A DNA stretch of 64,000 bases from RHKX01 sp963826475 (GTDB lineage Bacteria > Actinomycetota > Thermoleophilia > Solirubrobacterales > 70-9): NCBI GenBank assembly GCA_963826475.1, contig CAWGXC010000002.1, forward strand, positions 124,001-188,000, in the 5' to 3' direction. The position numbers and the translations under genes were made by a program. The notes under the pieces are model-generated. The model was not told the DNA's origin. It saw only the letters and a program-made list of their open reading frames with translations, and searched no databases. Position 1 is the stretch's first letter, and each line of letters starts with the position of its first letter. Of the stretch, positions 44,392 to 51,594 are shown piece after piece.

Positions 44392-45273
44392 GTGGACGTG
44401 GTACTCGCGGTAGTTGGAGCTCTTGTCGTGCTGGGGCTGCTGTTCGCAGCGTCGGCCGTGCGGATCCTGCGTGAGTACGAGCGCGGCGTCCTCTTCCGCC
44501 TCGGTCGTCTGATCGCGCTCAAGGGACCGGGGCTCCGCTTCCTGATCCCGGTGGTCGACCAGATGGTGCGCGTGGACCTGCGGACGGTGACCCTCAACGT
44601 GCCTCCACAGGAGGTCATCACCAAGGACAACGTGACCGTGCGCGTCAACGCGGTCGCCTACTTCCGGGTGATGGACCCCGACAAGGCGATCACCGAGGTC
44701 GAGAACTTCCTCGTCGCCACCTCGCAGATCGCCCAGACCACGCTCCGCTCGGTGCTCGGCAAGGCCGAGCTCGACTCCCTGCTCGCCGAGCGCGAGCGGC
44801 TCAACCAGGAGTTGCAGACGATCATCGACGAGCAAACCGAGCCCTGGGGCATCAAGGTCTCCACGGTCGAGGTCAAGGATGTCGAGCTGCCGCCCGACAT
44901 GCAGCGCGCGATCGCCCGCCAGGCCGAGGCCGAGCGCGAGCGACGGGCGAAGATCATCGCCTCCGAGGGCGAGTACCAGGCCGCGCAGAAGCTCTCCGAC
45001 GCCGCCGACATCATCAGCCAGAATCCGGCAACCCTTCAGCTGCGGTACCTGCAGACGCTGCTCGAGATGGGCGTCAACCAGAACACCACGATCGTCTTCC
45101 CGCTGCCGATCGAGCTGATGACGGCGTTCACCAAGATCACCGGCGGGGCCGAGACCTACCGGCCGAAGCCGAAGCCGCCACCCGAGGACCCACCGACCGT
45201 GACCGAGATCCCGCCCGCGGAGCCGATCGACGACCCGCCCGACGATCCGGCTGCCGGCAGGCCAACGGTCTGA
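44392..45273 (+). CDS. Slipin/stomatin-type SPFH protein
   Basis: A 293-residue band-7 protein that forms membrane microdomain rings and is the partner and substrate of the NfeD protease. One N-terminal helix (VVLAVVGALVVLGLLFAASAV) is followed by the SPFH core: ILREYERGVLFRLGRL, GPGLRFLIPVVDQMVRVDLR, TKDNVTVRVNAVAYFRV and the coiled-coil PDMQRAIARQAEAERERRAK. A proline-rich C-terminal tail (KPKPPPEDPPTVTE) is less usual. GTG 44392 lies four bases after the nfeD stop. Confidence 0.93.
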   Translation: MDVVLAVVGALVVLGLLFAASAVRILREYERGVLFRLGRLIALKGPGLRFLIPVVDQMVRVDLRTVTLNVPPQEVITKDNVTVRVNAVAYFRVMDPDKAITEVENFLVATSQIAQTTLRSVLGKAELDSLLAERERLNQELQTIIDEQTEPWGIKVSTVEVKDVELPPDMQRAIARQAEAERERRAKIIASEGEYQAAQKLSDAADIISQNPATLQLRYLQTLLEMGVNQNTTIVFPLPIELMTAFTKITGGAETYRPKPKPPPEDPPTVTEIPPAEPIDDPPDDPAAGRPTV

Positions 45274-45286
45274 GCTCAGCGGCGCG

Positions 45287-46354
45287 ATGAACGCGCCCCA
45301 GTTACGGATCGACCAGCTCACGGGGCTGCGCACGCTGCTCGCCCCCGGGCGGGCGGAGCGTCCCGACGCGTTCGTCACCCGGTCGGTCGAGCTCGATCCC
45401 GCTGAGCTCGATCGCTGTCCATTCTGCGAGGGTCGCGAGGACAGGACCCCTCCCGAGCTCTGGGCGAATCGCCCCGGCGGCGGAGCGCCGGACTCGCCGG
45501 GATGGCTGCAGCGCTCGGTCCCGAATCTCTACCCGGCCCTTGCGACCCCCGGATCGACCGGACCCGCGGACCCCACGCCTGGGGCGATCGAGTCGGGGTT
45601 GAGCAGCGTCGCCGACCCCCTGCGAAGCTCCGCACGCTCAGCCGAGCCCGAGCTGTTCCGTACCGCAGACGCTGACGGCGCGCACGAGGTGATCGTCAAC
45701 TCGCCGCGCCACGCGACCGCGCTCGCCGAGCTCGACCCCGCCGAGCTCGCCGGCGCGATGGCGGCGTGGAGGGAGCGGATCGCCGCATATGCCGACGAGG
45801 CGTCCTTCGTCCACCTGATCGTCAACGAGGGCCCGGAGGCCGGCGCTTCGCTGGAGCACACGCACGCCCAGCTGTACGCGCTGCCGTTCGTGCCCGCGGA
45901 GGTGGCGCGCGAGCGCGAGCGACACAACGCCTACCACGAGCGCACGATGGGAGGCCACCTGCTCGAGGACGTCCTCGTCGAGGAGGTCAGGCGACGCGAG
46001 CGCCTCGTCGCCATCGACGACGAAGCGGCGCTTTACTGCCCGTGGTCATCACGCTCACCGTTCGAGATGAGGCTCGTGCCGCGGTCGGTTGAGGCGCGGT
46101 TCGACCGCGACGAACGCGGGGCCGCCCTGTTGCATCGAGCGCTGCGCGCCCTCGCGGAGCTCTTCGGTGGCCGCGTTCCCCTGAACATCTGGGTTCGCAC
46201 GGCTCCCCGGGGCACCCAGGAGTTCCAATGGCACCTCGACATCGCGCCCCGCCTCGGGACCAGGGCCGGCTTCGAGCTCGGTACCGGCGTCGACATCAAC
46301 GTGTACCCGCCCGAGCGGGCGGCGGCCGACCTGCGAGGGGCGATCGCCGAGTAG
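45287..46354 (+). CDS. Galactose-1-phosphate uridylyltransferase-like protein (GalT/HIT fold)
   Basis: A 355-residue nucleotidyltransferase of the GalT branch. Zinc-type CPFCEGREDRTPPE is near the N-terminus, VPNLYPAL and GAHEVIVNSPRHATALAEL follow, and the active-site area reads LEHTHAQLYALP, so the usual HPHxQ has Thr for Pro (H-T-H-A-Q). The second domain has PFEMRLVPRSVEARFD. This could be GalT, an ADP-glucose phosphorylase or a related sugar nucleotidyltransferase. It begins 14 bases after the slipin gene. No galactose gene is near. Confidence 0.75.
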   Translation: MNAPQLRIDQLTGLRTLLAPGRAERPDAFVTRSVELDPAELDRCPFCEGREDRTPPELWANRPGGGAPDSPGWLQRSVPNLYPALATPGSTGPADPTPGAIESGLSSVADPLRSSARSAEPELFRTADADGAHEVIVNSPRHATALAELDPAELAGAMAAWRERIAAYADEASFVHLIVNEGPEAGASLEHTHAQLYALPFVPAEVARERERHNAYHERTMGGHLLEDVLVEEVRRRERLVAIDDEAALYCPWSSRSPFEMRLVPRSVEARFDRDERGAALLHRALRALAELFGGRVPLNIWVRTAPRGTQEFQWHLDIAPRLGTRAGFELGTGVDINVYPPERAAADLRGAIAE

Positions 46355-46423
46355 CCACCGCCTTTTGCACGCTCGTCGCCCGCGGAGTAGGTTCGCCGAA
46401 AGGTCAGCGAGAAAGGGGCGGCA

Positions 46424-47041
46424 ATGGCAGCGCAAGGCGATTCGGTGGGTGGCGGCGAGAATCCCGGGAGCGGGGTGGTGGGGCGGATGTCGAGGCTCCC
46501 GACCGGGTTTGCAGTGGTGCTCGGACTCGCGATCGCGGCGGCGTTCTTCCTGGCGACCTGGGAGCTCTGGGCGCTCGCCGACAACGACTCCTCCCAGCAG
46601 GTCTGGGACCGCCGCGACGCGCTCTTCCAGACGCTCTCGGGCCTCTTCGGAGCCGTCGTCGGCGCGGTCTTCGGGGTCAGCGTGATCCAGCCGCGAGCGA
46701 ACCGCGCCGAGCAGCGGGCCGACTCCGCCGAGCACCACGCGAGGCGCCACGCCGCGGACGCGGCGAAGGCGAGGGGCGAGGTCGCAACGGCGGTCGAGAG
46801 GACCCGCACCGACATCCTGCGGCTCGCGGCGGTGGCGAGCTGGACGGATCCGGAGATGGTCATCGACCCCGAGACCCAGGGCGAGGACGGAGCGCGATCT
46901 TCGCTGAAGATGGCGCTCGATCACCCGGGGCCGGTCAACCTCGTCCAGTCCCCGACCGCGGGCGGGGCGGCGCCCGTCCTCGCCCTCGCCGATCTCGCGG
47001 CGATCATCGACGAGTCGCGGGCGGCCGGTCCCCAGGACTGA
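46424..47041 (+). CDS. Membrane protein with coiled-coil region
   Basis: A 205-residue protein of unknown family. Two hydrophobic helices (GFAVVLGLAIAAAFFLATW and LFGAVVGAVFGVSVIQ) bracket a short loop, then a His/Ala/Arg-rich coiled coil (RAEQRADSAEHHARRHAADA) leads to a small C-terminal domain (VNLVQSPTAGGAAPVLALAD). It starts at ATG 46424 with AAAGGGG upstream, and its stop is three bases before the patatin GTG. It may anchor or regulate the lipase. Confidence 0.65.
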   Translation: MAAQGDSVGGGENPGSGVVGRMSRLPTGFAVVLGLAIAAAFFLATWELWALADNDSSQQVWDRRDALFQTLSGLFGAVVGAVFGVSVIQPRANRAEQRADSAEHHARRHAADAAKARGEVATAVERTRTDILRLAAVASWTDPEMVIDPETQGEDGARSSLKMALDHPGPVNLVQSPTAGGAAPVLALADLAAIIDESRAAGPQD

Positions 47042-47044
47042 GTC

Positions 47045-48733
47045 GTGAGCGATCGGGGCAAGCTCGGCCTGGCGCTCTCCGGCGGCGGGTTCAGGGCGTC
47101 GTTCTTTCACCTCGGGGTCCTCGCCCGACTGGCCGAGGAGAGGCTGCTTCGCCAGGTCGAGGTGATCTCCACAGTCTCGGGAGGCTCGATCATCGGTGCC
47201 GCCTACTACGTGCGGCTTCGAAGGCTTTTGAACGACAGCGCCGAGCCGGCCGATTCGGACTACGAACGGATCGTCGCCGATCTCGATCGGGCGTTTCGCG
47301 ACGCTGTCGACAAGAACTTCCGGGCGCGGGTGCTTGCGAATCCGCTCAAGAACATCCGCATGCTGCTCCCGGCGCCCCCGGGCGGCAGGGCCTACTCGAG
47401 GACGGATCGGATCGGCGAGCTCTGCGACAGCTATCTCTACCGACCGCTGATGGACCGCGGGGGTCGGACCGCGCCCGTCGAGCTCCGTGAGCTGAAGATC
47501 GAACCGCCCGGGGCCGGCGAGTCCTTCAACCCGACCCTCGAGAACGCGAACCGCAGCGCAAAGGCACCGATCCTGATCGTCAACGCGACGACGCTGAACA
47601 CCGGTCACGGCTGGCGTTTCGAGGCCGTGTGCATGGGCGAGAACGTGGCCGATCCGGATGTAGCCGCCGACGAGACCCTGCGCGACGTCGACAAGAACCG
47701 CGAGCTCGAGCGCGGCTACTTCGATCCTCCGGACGGGGAGGGCCATCGGCAGCTGCCGAAGCCGCTCCGGGACTTTCCGCTCGGGCTCGCCGTAGCCGCA
47801 TCAGCCGCGGTGCCGGGGATATTCCAACCGCTCGCGATCACCGGCATGTACGAGGGGGTCAGGGTCCGGCTCGTCGACGGCGGCGTCCATGACAACCAGG
47901 GCGTCGGCGTCCTTGCCGACACGGATTGCAAGCGGATGATCGTCAGCGACGCCTCGGCGCAGATGCCCGACGTGCCGAAGCCGAAGCCCTGGATTCCCTT
48001 CGTCGCCGCCCGCTCGCTCTCGATCTTCTCCGACCGCGTCCGCGAGCAGCAGCTCACGCTGGTCAAGCCGGATCCGAATCCCGGCGACTCCGCCGCCGAC
48101 GTGAGGCTCGTCCACCTGCGCAAGGGGCTGAGCGAGCAGAAGGTCGAGCCCGGGAATCGATGGGAGAGCGACGAGCGCGATGGCGCCACAGCTTTCGGCG
48201 TCGACCAGCAGCTGCAGGAGGCGCTCGCTCGCATCCGCACCGACCTCGACACGTTCAGCCAGATCGAGGCGGCCGCGCTCGGTTGCGACGCTTATCTGAT
48301 CACCGATCACGTTCTCGCTCCGCGCAGGCGGGAGTTCGGCCTGCCCCCGCTACCGCCGCAGCTCTGGTCGAGCGGAGGTTGGTCGTTCAAGGCCGCTGCC
48401 GAGGGCTTGCGAGCGGGCGATGCCCGCTTCGGCAAGCACCTCGACGTGGGTAGCCTGCGCTTCTTCCGCGCTCTCGGTCTGGGGACGTCGACGTCGGTGG
48501 CCAGGAGGATGCCCGTCGTCGCAGCGACCGCCCTCCTCGCCCTGGCCGTATACCTGGTGGTGGCTGAAGATTGGGTCAGCGCAAGCCTCACCGTCTGGCT
48601 GGAGCGCGCGATTCTCGCGCCGTTCGTCGCCGTCGTGGTCGCGGCGCTCGGGTCCTGGTTCGTCCTGGCCCTCGGCCATGTGTTCCGCCGCAGCGGGCGC
48701 CTACCGCAGAGCTCGGCGCCGGCGGGCAGATAG
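47045..48733 (+). CDS. Patatin-like phospholipase with C-terminal membrane anchor
   Basis: A 562-residue lipid acyl hydrolase. The oxyanion motif GLALSGGGFRASFFHLG and the nucleophile elbow ISTVSGGSIIGAAYY (GxSxG form V-S-G-G-S) are near the N-terminus; the dyad Asp lies in RLVDGGVHDNQGV. An extra helical region and two C-terminal membrane helices (VVAATALLALAVYLVVA and FVAVVVAALGSWFVLALG) fix it to the membrane, with a short basic tail. Start GTG 47045. The paired upstream gene shares its transcript. Substrate unknown. Confidence 0.88.
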   Translation: MSDRGKLGLALSGGGFRASFFHLGVLARLAEERLLRQVEVISTVSGGSIIGAAYYVRLRRLLNDSAEPADSDYERIVADLDRAFRDAVDKNFRARVLANPLKNIRMLLPAPPGGRAYSRTDRIGELCDSYLYRPLMDRGGRTAPVELRELKIEPPGAGESFNPTLENANRSAKAPILIVNATTLNTGHGWRFEAVCMGENVADPDVAADETLRDVDKNRELERGYFDPPDGEGHRQLPKPLRDFPLGLAVAASAAVPGIFQPLAITGMYEGVRVRLVDGGVHDNQGVGVLADTDCKRMIVSDASAQMPDVPKPKPWIPFVAARSLSIFSDRVREQQLTLVKPDPNPGDSAADVRLVHLRKGLSEQKVEPGNRWESDERDGATAFGVDQQLQEALARIRTDLDTFSQIEAAALGCDAYLITDHVLAPRRREFGLPPLPPQLWSSGGWSFKAAAEGLRAGDARFGKHLDVGSLRFFRALGLGTSTSVARRMPVVAATALLALAVYLVVAEDWVSASLTVWLERAILAPFVAVVVAALGSWFVLALGHVFRRSGRLPQSSAPAGR

Positions 48734-48745
48734 CCTGCGGACCCT

Positions 48746-49438
48746 ATGCCGCCCGTCGCCAGACCATTCCCGCGCTTCGTCGCCGACACCGCCCAGGAGT
48801 CCCGCCCGTACGGGCGCTGGCAGGAGCGGCTCACCGAGTCCTTCACCCGGGCGTGCGAGGAGCTGGAGTCGGGGACGACCCTCGACCTCGCAAGCGTCCG
48901 CTTCTTCCCGGAGCGGACCTGGGGGGGTCGCACCTACATCCCGGCCGTCGGCCATGGCGTTGATGCGCTCGACGGCGTGATCCCGGAGTTCTTCGGCCAC
49001 ATCTCGTTCCCCCGGGTCGGCGAGACGGATCCCGGCGAGCTCCTCGCCACCGCCGACTTCACCGATGTGACCGCGGCCGAGAATCCCGAATGGGAGGTCG
49101 ACCTCAACGACGACGTCGTCGGAGAGTGGCGAGCCGACGGCGGCCGCGGGGGCGACGTCACCCTGATCTGGGGAACCCCGCTGGTCCGCGGGGCGATTGC
49201 CGCGACGGCCGAGCTCGGTGGCGAGGTGATCGATCAGGCAGCCGTCAACGACGGCCGCTTCACGCTCTTCGCCGTCGACGCGGTCGAGGGTTTCGGGGAT
49301 GAGCTCTACCTCGAGGTCAAGCTCTGGGACCGTCGACTGCGGACGATCGCCTCCGAGAGCCTCTACGCGGAGGACGACGAGGACGATGGTGAAGGCGAGG
49401 ACGAGACCCTCAACGGGGCGGCTCCCCCCGCCGCGTAG
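48746..49438 (+). CDS. Hypothetical 230-residue protein
   Basis: No family recognised. It begins MPPVARPFPRFVADTAQESR and has two beta-rich parts: RFFPERTWGGRTYIPA then GHISFPRVGETDPGE, and WEVDLNDDVVGEWRADG then LYLEVKLWDRRLRTIA. The C-terminus is highly acidic (EDDEDDGEGEDE). No signal or membrane segment is seen. It lies 12 bases after the patatin gene and so is probably in that operon. Confidence 0.6.
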   Translation: MPPVARPFPRFVADTAQESRPYGRWQERLTESFTRACEELESGTTLDLASVRFFPERTWGGRTYIPAVGHGVDALDGVIPEFFGHISFPRVGETDPGELLATADFTDVTAAENPEWEVDLNDDVVGEWRADGGRGGDVTLIWGTPLVRGAIAATAELGGEVIDQAAVNDGRFTLFAVDAVEGFGDELYLEVKLWDRRLRTIASESLYAEDDEDDGEGEDETLNGAAPPAA

Positions 49439-49511
49439 GGCCTGCTGGACCGGCCGGTGGGTGATGCCGCCGAGGGTATGATCGGATCTCGAACTGCCTT
49501 GAGACCCATGC

Positions 49512-49548
49512 CGCTCCCTCGCCCATCGGCAGACCGATGGAGGGAGCG
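49512..49548 (+). promoter_or_regulatory. Long hairpin in the leader of the DUF2294 gene
   Basis: CGCTCCCT and CCATCGG on the 5' side pair perfectly with CCGATGG and AGGGAGCG on the 3' side: 15 base pairs with one three-base bulge (49520-49522) and a four-base CAGA loop. The fold ends 16 bases before the ATG and just upstream of the purine-rich ribosome site. A TATGAT at 49477-49482 may be its -10. It may control translation or be the terminator of the gene before. Confidence 0.55.
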
Positions 49549-49564
49549 AAGAGAGAGGACCTCG

Positions 49565-49915
49565 ATGCCGGCCCAGCCCAGTTCAGCGAGCGACAGTCCG
49601 GAGAAGCAGATCTCGCGCGGCACGGTCGCGATCTACAAGGAGTATCTGGGCCGCGGTCCCGGCAGTGCGACGACCACGATCACTGAGACCTTTGCGACGA
49701 CGATCTGCGAGAACGGGCTGACGAAGGCCGAGCAGCGGCTCGTCGAGCGCGGTGAGCACGACGTGGTCCGCGAGATTCGCCGCAAGTTCCAGCTGGCGAT
49801 GAGCGCTGAAATGAGGCGCCTTGTCGAGGGCGTGACTTCCAAGCGGACGAAAACGCTGCTCAGCGACCACGACGTCGACAACGACATCGCGATCGAGACC
49901 GTAATTTTCGAGTAG
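49565..49915 (+). CDS. DUF2294 / MpsC-like small protein
   Basis: A 116-residue soluble protein. The pattern KQISRGTVAIYKEYLGRGP, GLTKAEQRLVERGEHDVVRE and KTLLSDHDVDNDIAIETVIF fits DUF2294, now linked to MpsC of the Na+-translocating membrane-potential-generating system of Staphylococcus. No MpsA or MpsB is seen here, so function is open. ATG 49565 follows GAGAGAGGACC; a longer frame from 49457 crosses the hairpin and is less likely. Confidence 0.7.
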   Translation: MPAQPSSASDSPEKQISRGTVAIYKEYLGRGPGSATTTITETFATTICENGLTKAEQRLVERGEHDVVREIRRKFQLAMSAEMRRLVEGVTSKRTKTLLSDHDVDNDIAIETVIFE

Positions 49916-49981
49916 CGCGCTTCGGTGGCTCACGTCGGCCGGTATCACTCGGCAACCGAGTCCAGCAGGTAGGTTCACCTC

Positions 49982-50170
49982 ATGCCAAAGAGCTACGTCG
50001 GAAGAGCGAGGACCTTGATCCTTCTCGCCGCCTTCCTCTCATTCCTGTTGTCGGTCGGCCTCTACTTCCTCGACGACGAGACCCGCGGGATCTTCGTCGG
50101 GCTCTGGGTCCCGTCCATCCTTGCTCTGGGTGCGCTCATCCTGCCGCCACCTGACGGCCCGAAGCGATGA
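49982..50170 (+). CDS. Small two-helix membrane protein
   Basis: A 62-residue protein with two helices (TLILLAAFLSFLLSVGLYF and GIFVGLWVPSILALGALIL) joined by a short DDETR loop, ending PPPDGPKR. No family recognised. The TGA overlaps the next ATG as ATGA. The tight coupling to a second tiny membrane protein suggests the two act together. The short length limits the confidence. Confidence 0.6.
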   Translation: MPKSYVGRARTLILLAAFLSFLLSVGLYFLDDETRGIFVGLWVPSILALGALILPPPDGPKR

Positions 50171-50307
50171 TCGGCCTCTTTCTCGTCGGCTTCTTCATCA
50201 CCATGATCGTCGCCGCCGCTTGCGCTCTCGTCGTCTTCGGCATCCGCGAGGACAAGCGCCAGCTCGACAGCTACGCCGACAACGCTCCCGAGAACGTGCG
50301 CATCTGA
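50167..50307 (+). CDS. Tiny single-helix membrane protein
   Basis: A 46-residue protein starting MIGLFLVGFFITMIVAAAC, one hydrophobic helix, then a charged cytoplasmic tail (REDKRQLDSYADNAPENVRI in part). ATG 50167 overlaps the previous stop (ATGA), which is the main reason to accept it as real. It ends 32 bases before tRNA-Arg. Confidence 0.55.
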   Translation: MIGLFLVGFFITMIVAAACALVVFGIREDKRQLDSYADNAPENVRI

Positions 50308-50339
50308 GCCCCGACGCAGCACGTAGTCTGCGCTTTCGA

Positions 50340-50413
<74 letters not shown>

Positions 50414-50432
50414 TCAGGTGGGGAGCGAACTC

Positions 50433-51218
50433 CTAGCCGACGGGTGGACCGCCGAGCAGGAGGACGTCGACCAGCAGGAAGAACGCGACGAGCGTGACCA
50501 AGGCTGCGAACCCGTGGGCGAGGGTGCGCGGGTCGAGTCGCTTGCCCAGGGAGCTGCCCCAGATCGCCCCGACGGCGGCCGCCGCACCGAGGACTCCGGT
50601 CAGCCCCCAGTCTGGAGCGGAACCGGCCGCCAGATGGCTGGCGAGGGCGGCAAGTCCGGTCAAAGTGATGATCGCCAGGGACGTGGCGATGGCCCTCCGC
50701 ATCCTGAGGCCGAGCAACACGGTCAGCGCCGGGACGATCAGGAAGCCACCGCCGACACCGAAGAAGCCGGTCATCACGCCGACTCCGAGTCCGCCGAGGC
50801 CCGCGCGCACTGAGATCGGGGGCGGGCACTCCCCCGGTTGGTCCTCCGACTCCTCGGGTTCGTCACCTCTCCGGTAGGTGAGCGCAGCTGCAAGGAGCAT
50901 CACCGGAACGAAAGCCAAGACGAGCGTGCGGGCTGCGACCTCACCGTTTGCGAGCGTCCCGAGGTAGGCACCGACGGCTGCCGGTAGCGAGAACGCAAGC
51001 GCCACCTTCCAGCACAGCTGTCCATCTCGCGCCTGGGCGCCCGCGCCGAACGAGGCGCCGAGCGCGACCACGATCAAGGATGCGGTCGAGGCGGGGCTGA
51101 CCCCTTGACCCAGCGCGTAAACGAGGACGGGGAGAGCCAGAATCGCCCCGCCGCCGCCAACGCTCCCGACGATCACGCCGATCGCGAGGCCGAAGGGAAT
51201 GGCAAGGAGCATCTCCAT
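50433..51218 (-). CDS. TauE/SafE-family sulfite exporter
   Basis: A 261-residue membrane permease with two repeats of about four helices. Each half shows the family glycine pattern: GVIVGSVGGGGAILALPVLV in the first and GVGVMTGFFGVGGGFLIVPA in the second, linked by a hydrophilic loop (RGDEPEESEDQPGECPPP). Members export sulfite or related sulfur anions. The start is ATG 51218 or the ATG two codons later. It is divergent from the ArsR-type gene across a palindrome and is probably under its control. Confidence 0.88.
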   Translation of the reverse strand: MEMLLAIPFGLAIGVIVGSVGGGGAILALPVLVYALGQGVSPASTASLIVVALGASFGAGAQARDGQLCWKVALAFSLPAAVGAYLGTLANGEVAARTLVLAFVPVMLLAAALTYRRGDEPEESEDQPGECPPPISVRAGLGGLGVGVMTGFFGVGGGFLIVPALTVLLGLRMRRAIATSLAIITLTGLAALASHLAAGSAPDWGLTGVLGAAAAVGAIWGSSLGKRLDPRTLAHGFAALVTLVAFFLLVDVLLLGGPPVG

Positions 51219-51228
51219 ATCGCTATTC

Positions 51229-51240
51229 AACCATATGGTT
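51229..51240. promoter_or_regulatory. Perfect 12-bp palindrome, candidate ArsR-family operator
   Basis: AACCATATGGTT lies between the divergent TauE and ArsR-type genes, 10 bases upstream of the former's start and 12 bases upstream of the latter's. It overlaps the likely -10 regions on both strands, as expected for an ArsR/BigR repressor site. A TATGGT on the minus strand may be the -10 of the TauE gene. Confidence 0.6.
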
Positions 51241-51245
51241 ATACT
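51240..51245 (+). promoter_or_regulatory. Possible -10 element giving a leaderless ArsR-gene mRNA
   Basis: TATACT, one mismatch from TATAAT, ends seven bases before ATG 51253, so transcription could begin at or next to the ATG. Leaderless mRNAs with this spacing are common in actinobacteria. It overlaps the end of the palindrome, so repressor binding would block it. Confidence 0.45.
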
Positions 51246-51252
51246 GAGCGGG

Positions 51253-51594
51253 ATGGACCTCACCCCCGAGCTCGCCGATCTGATCGCACGCCGCTTCGCC
51301 GCCCTTGGCGAGCCGACCCGGCTGCGGCTGCTCAACCTCATGCATGAGCGGGGGCAGGCCTCGGTCGCCGAGTTGGTCGAGGCCACCGGGAGCAGTCAGG
51401 CGAACGTCTCCAAGCACCTGAGAGTGATGCTCAGGGAGCGAATGGTCAGCAGGCGCCGTGAGGGCTCCTATGCGATTTACCGGATCGCCGACCCCGCGTT
51501 GATGGCGCTCTGCGACCAGGTCTGCGCCTCCGTCCGCGATCAGCTCCGGGAGCTGGCCGCGCTGGTCGGCGACCCACACGAGGTCTTGGCGTGA
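51253..51594 (+). CDS. ArsR-family repressor, BigR-like context
   Basis: A 113-residue winged-helix regulator. FAALGEPTRLRLLNLM, ASVAELVEATGSSQANVSKH (recognition helix) and the wing RRREGSYAIYRI are standard ArsR. The only two cysteines are C87 and C91 (ALCDQVCAS), four apart in the last helix. BigR and SqrR sulfide sensors use one Cys in the N-terminal helices and one in the last helix; this one differs, though a C-x3-C pair could still react with sulfur or bind metal. The downstream persulfide dioxygenase gene overlaps it as GTGA. ATG 51253 is chosen, as the upstream ATG 51235 lies inside the palindrome. Confidence 0.88.
   Translation: MDLTPELADLIARRFAALGEPTRLRLLNLMHERGQASVAELVEATGSSQANVSKHLRVMLRERMVSRRREGSYAIYRIADPALMALCDQVCASVRDQLRELAALVGDPHEVLA

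Noticed and set aside
42774..44648. Leftward open frame of about 620 codons
   Set aside because: Antisense to the nfeD and slipin genes.
46055..47746. Leftward open frame of about 560 codons
   Set aside because: Antisense to the GalT-like, coiled-coil and patatin genes; no motifs.
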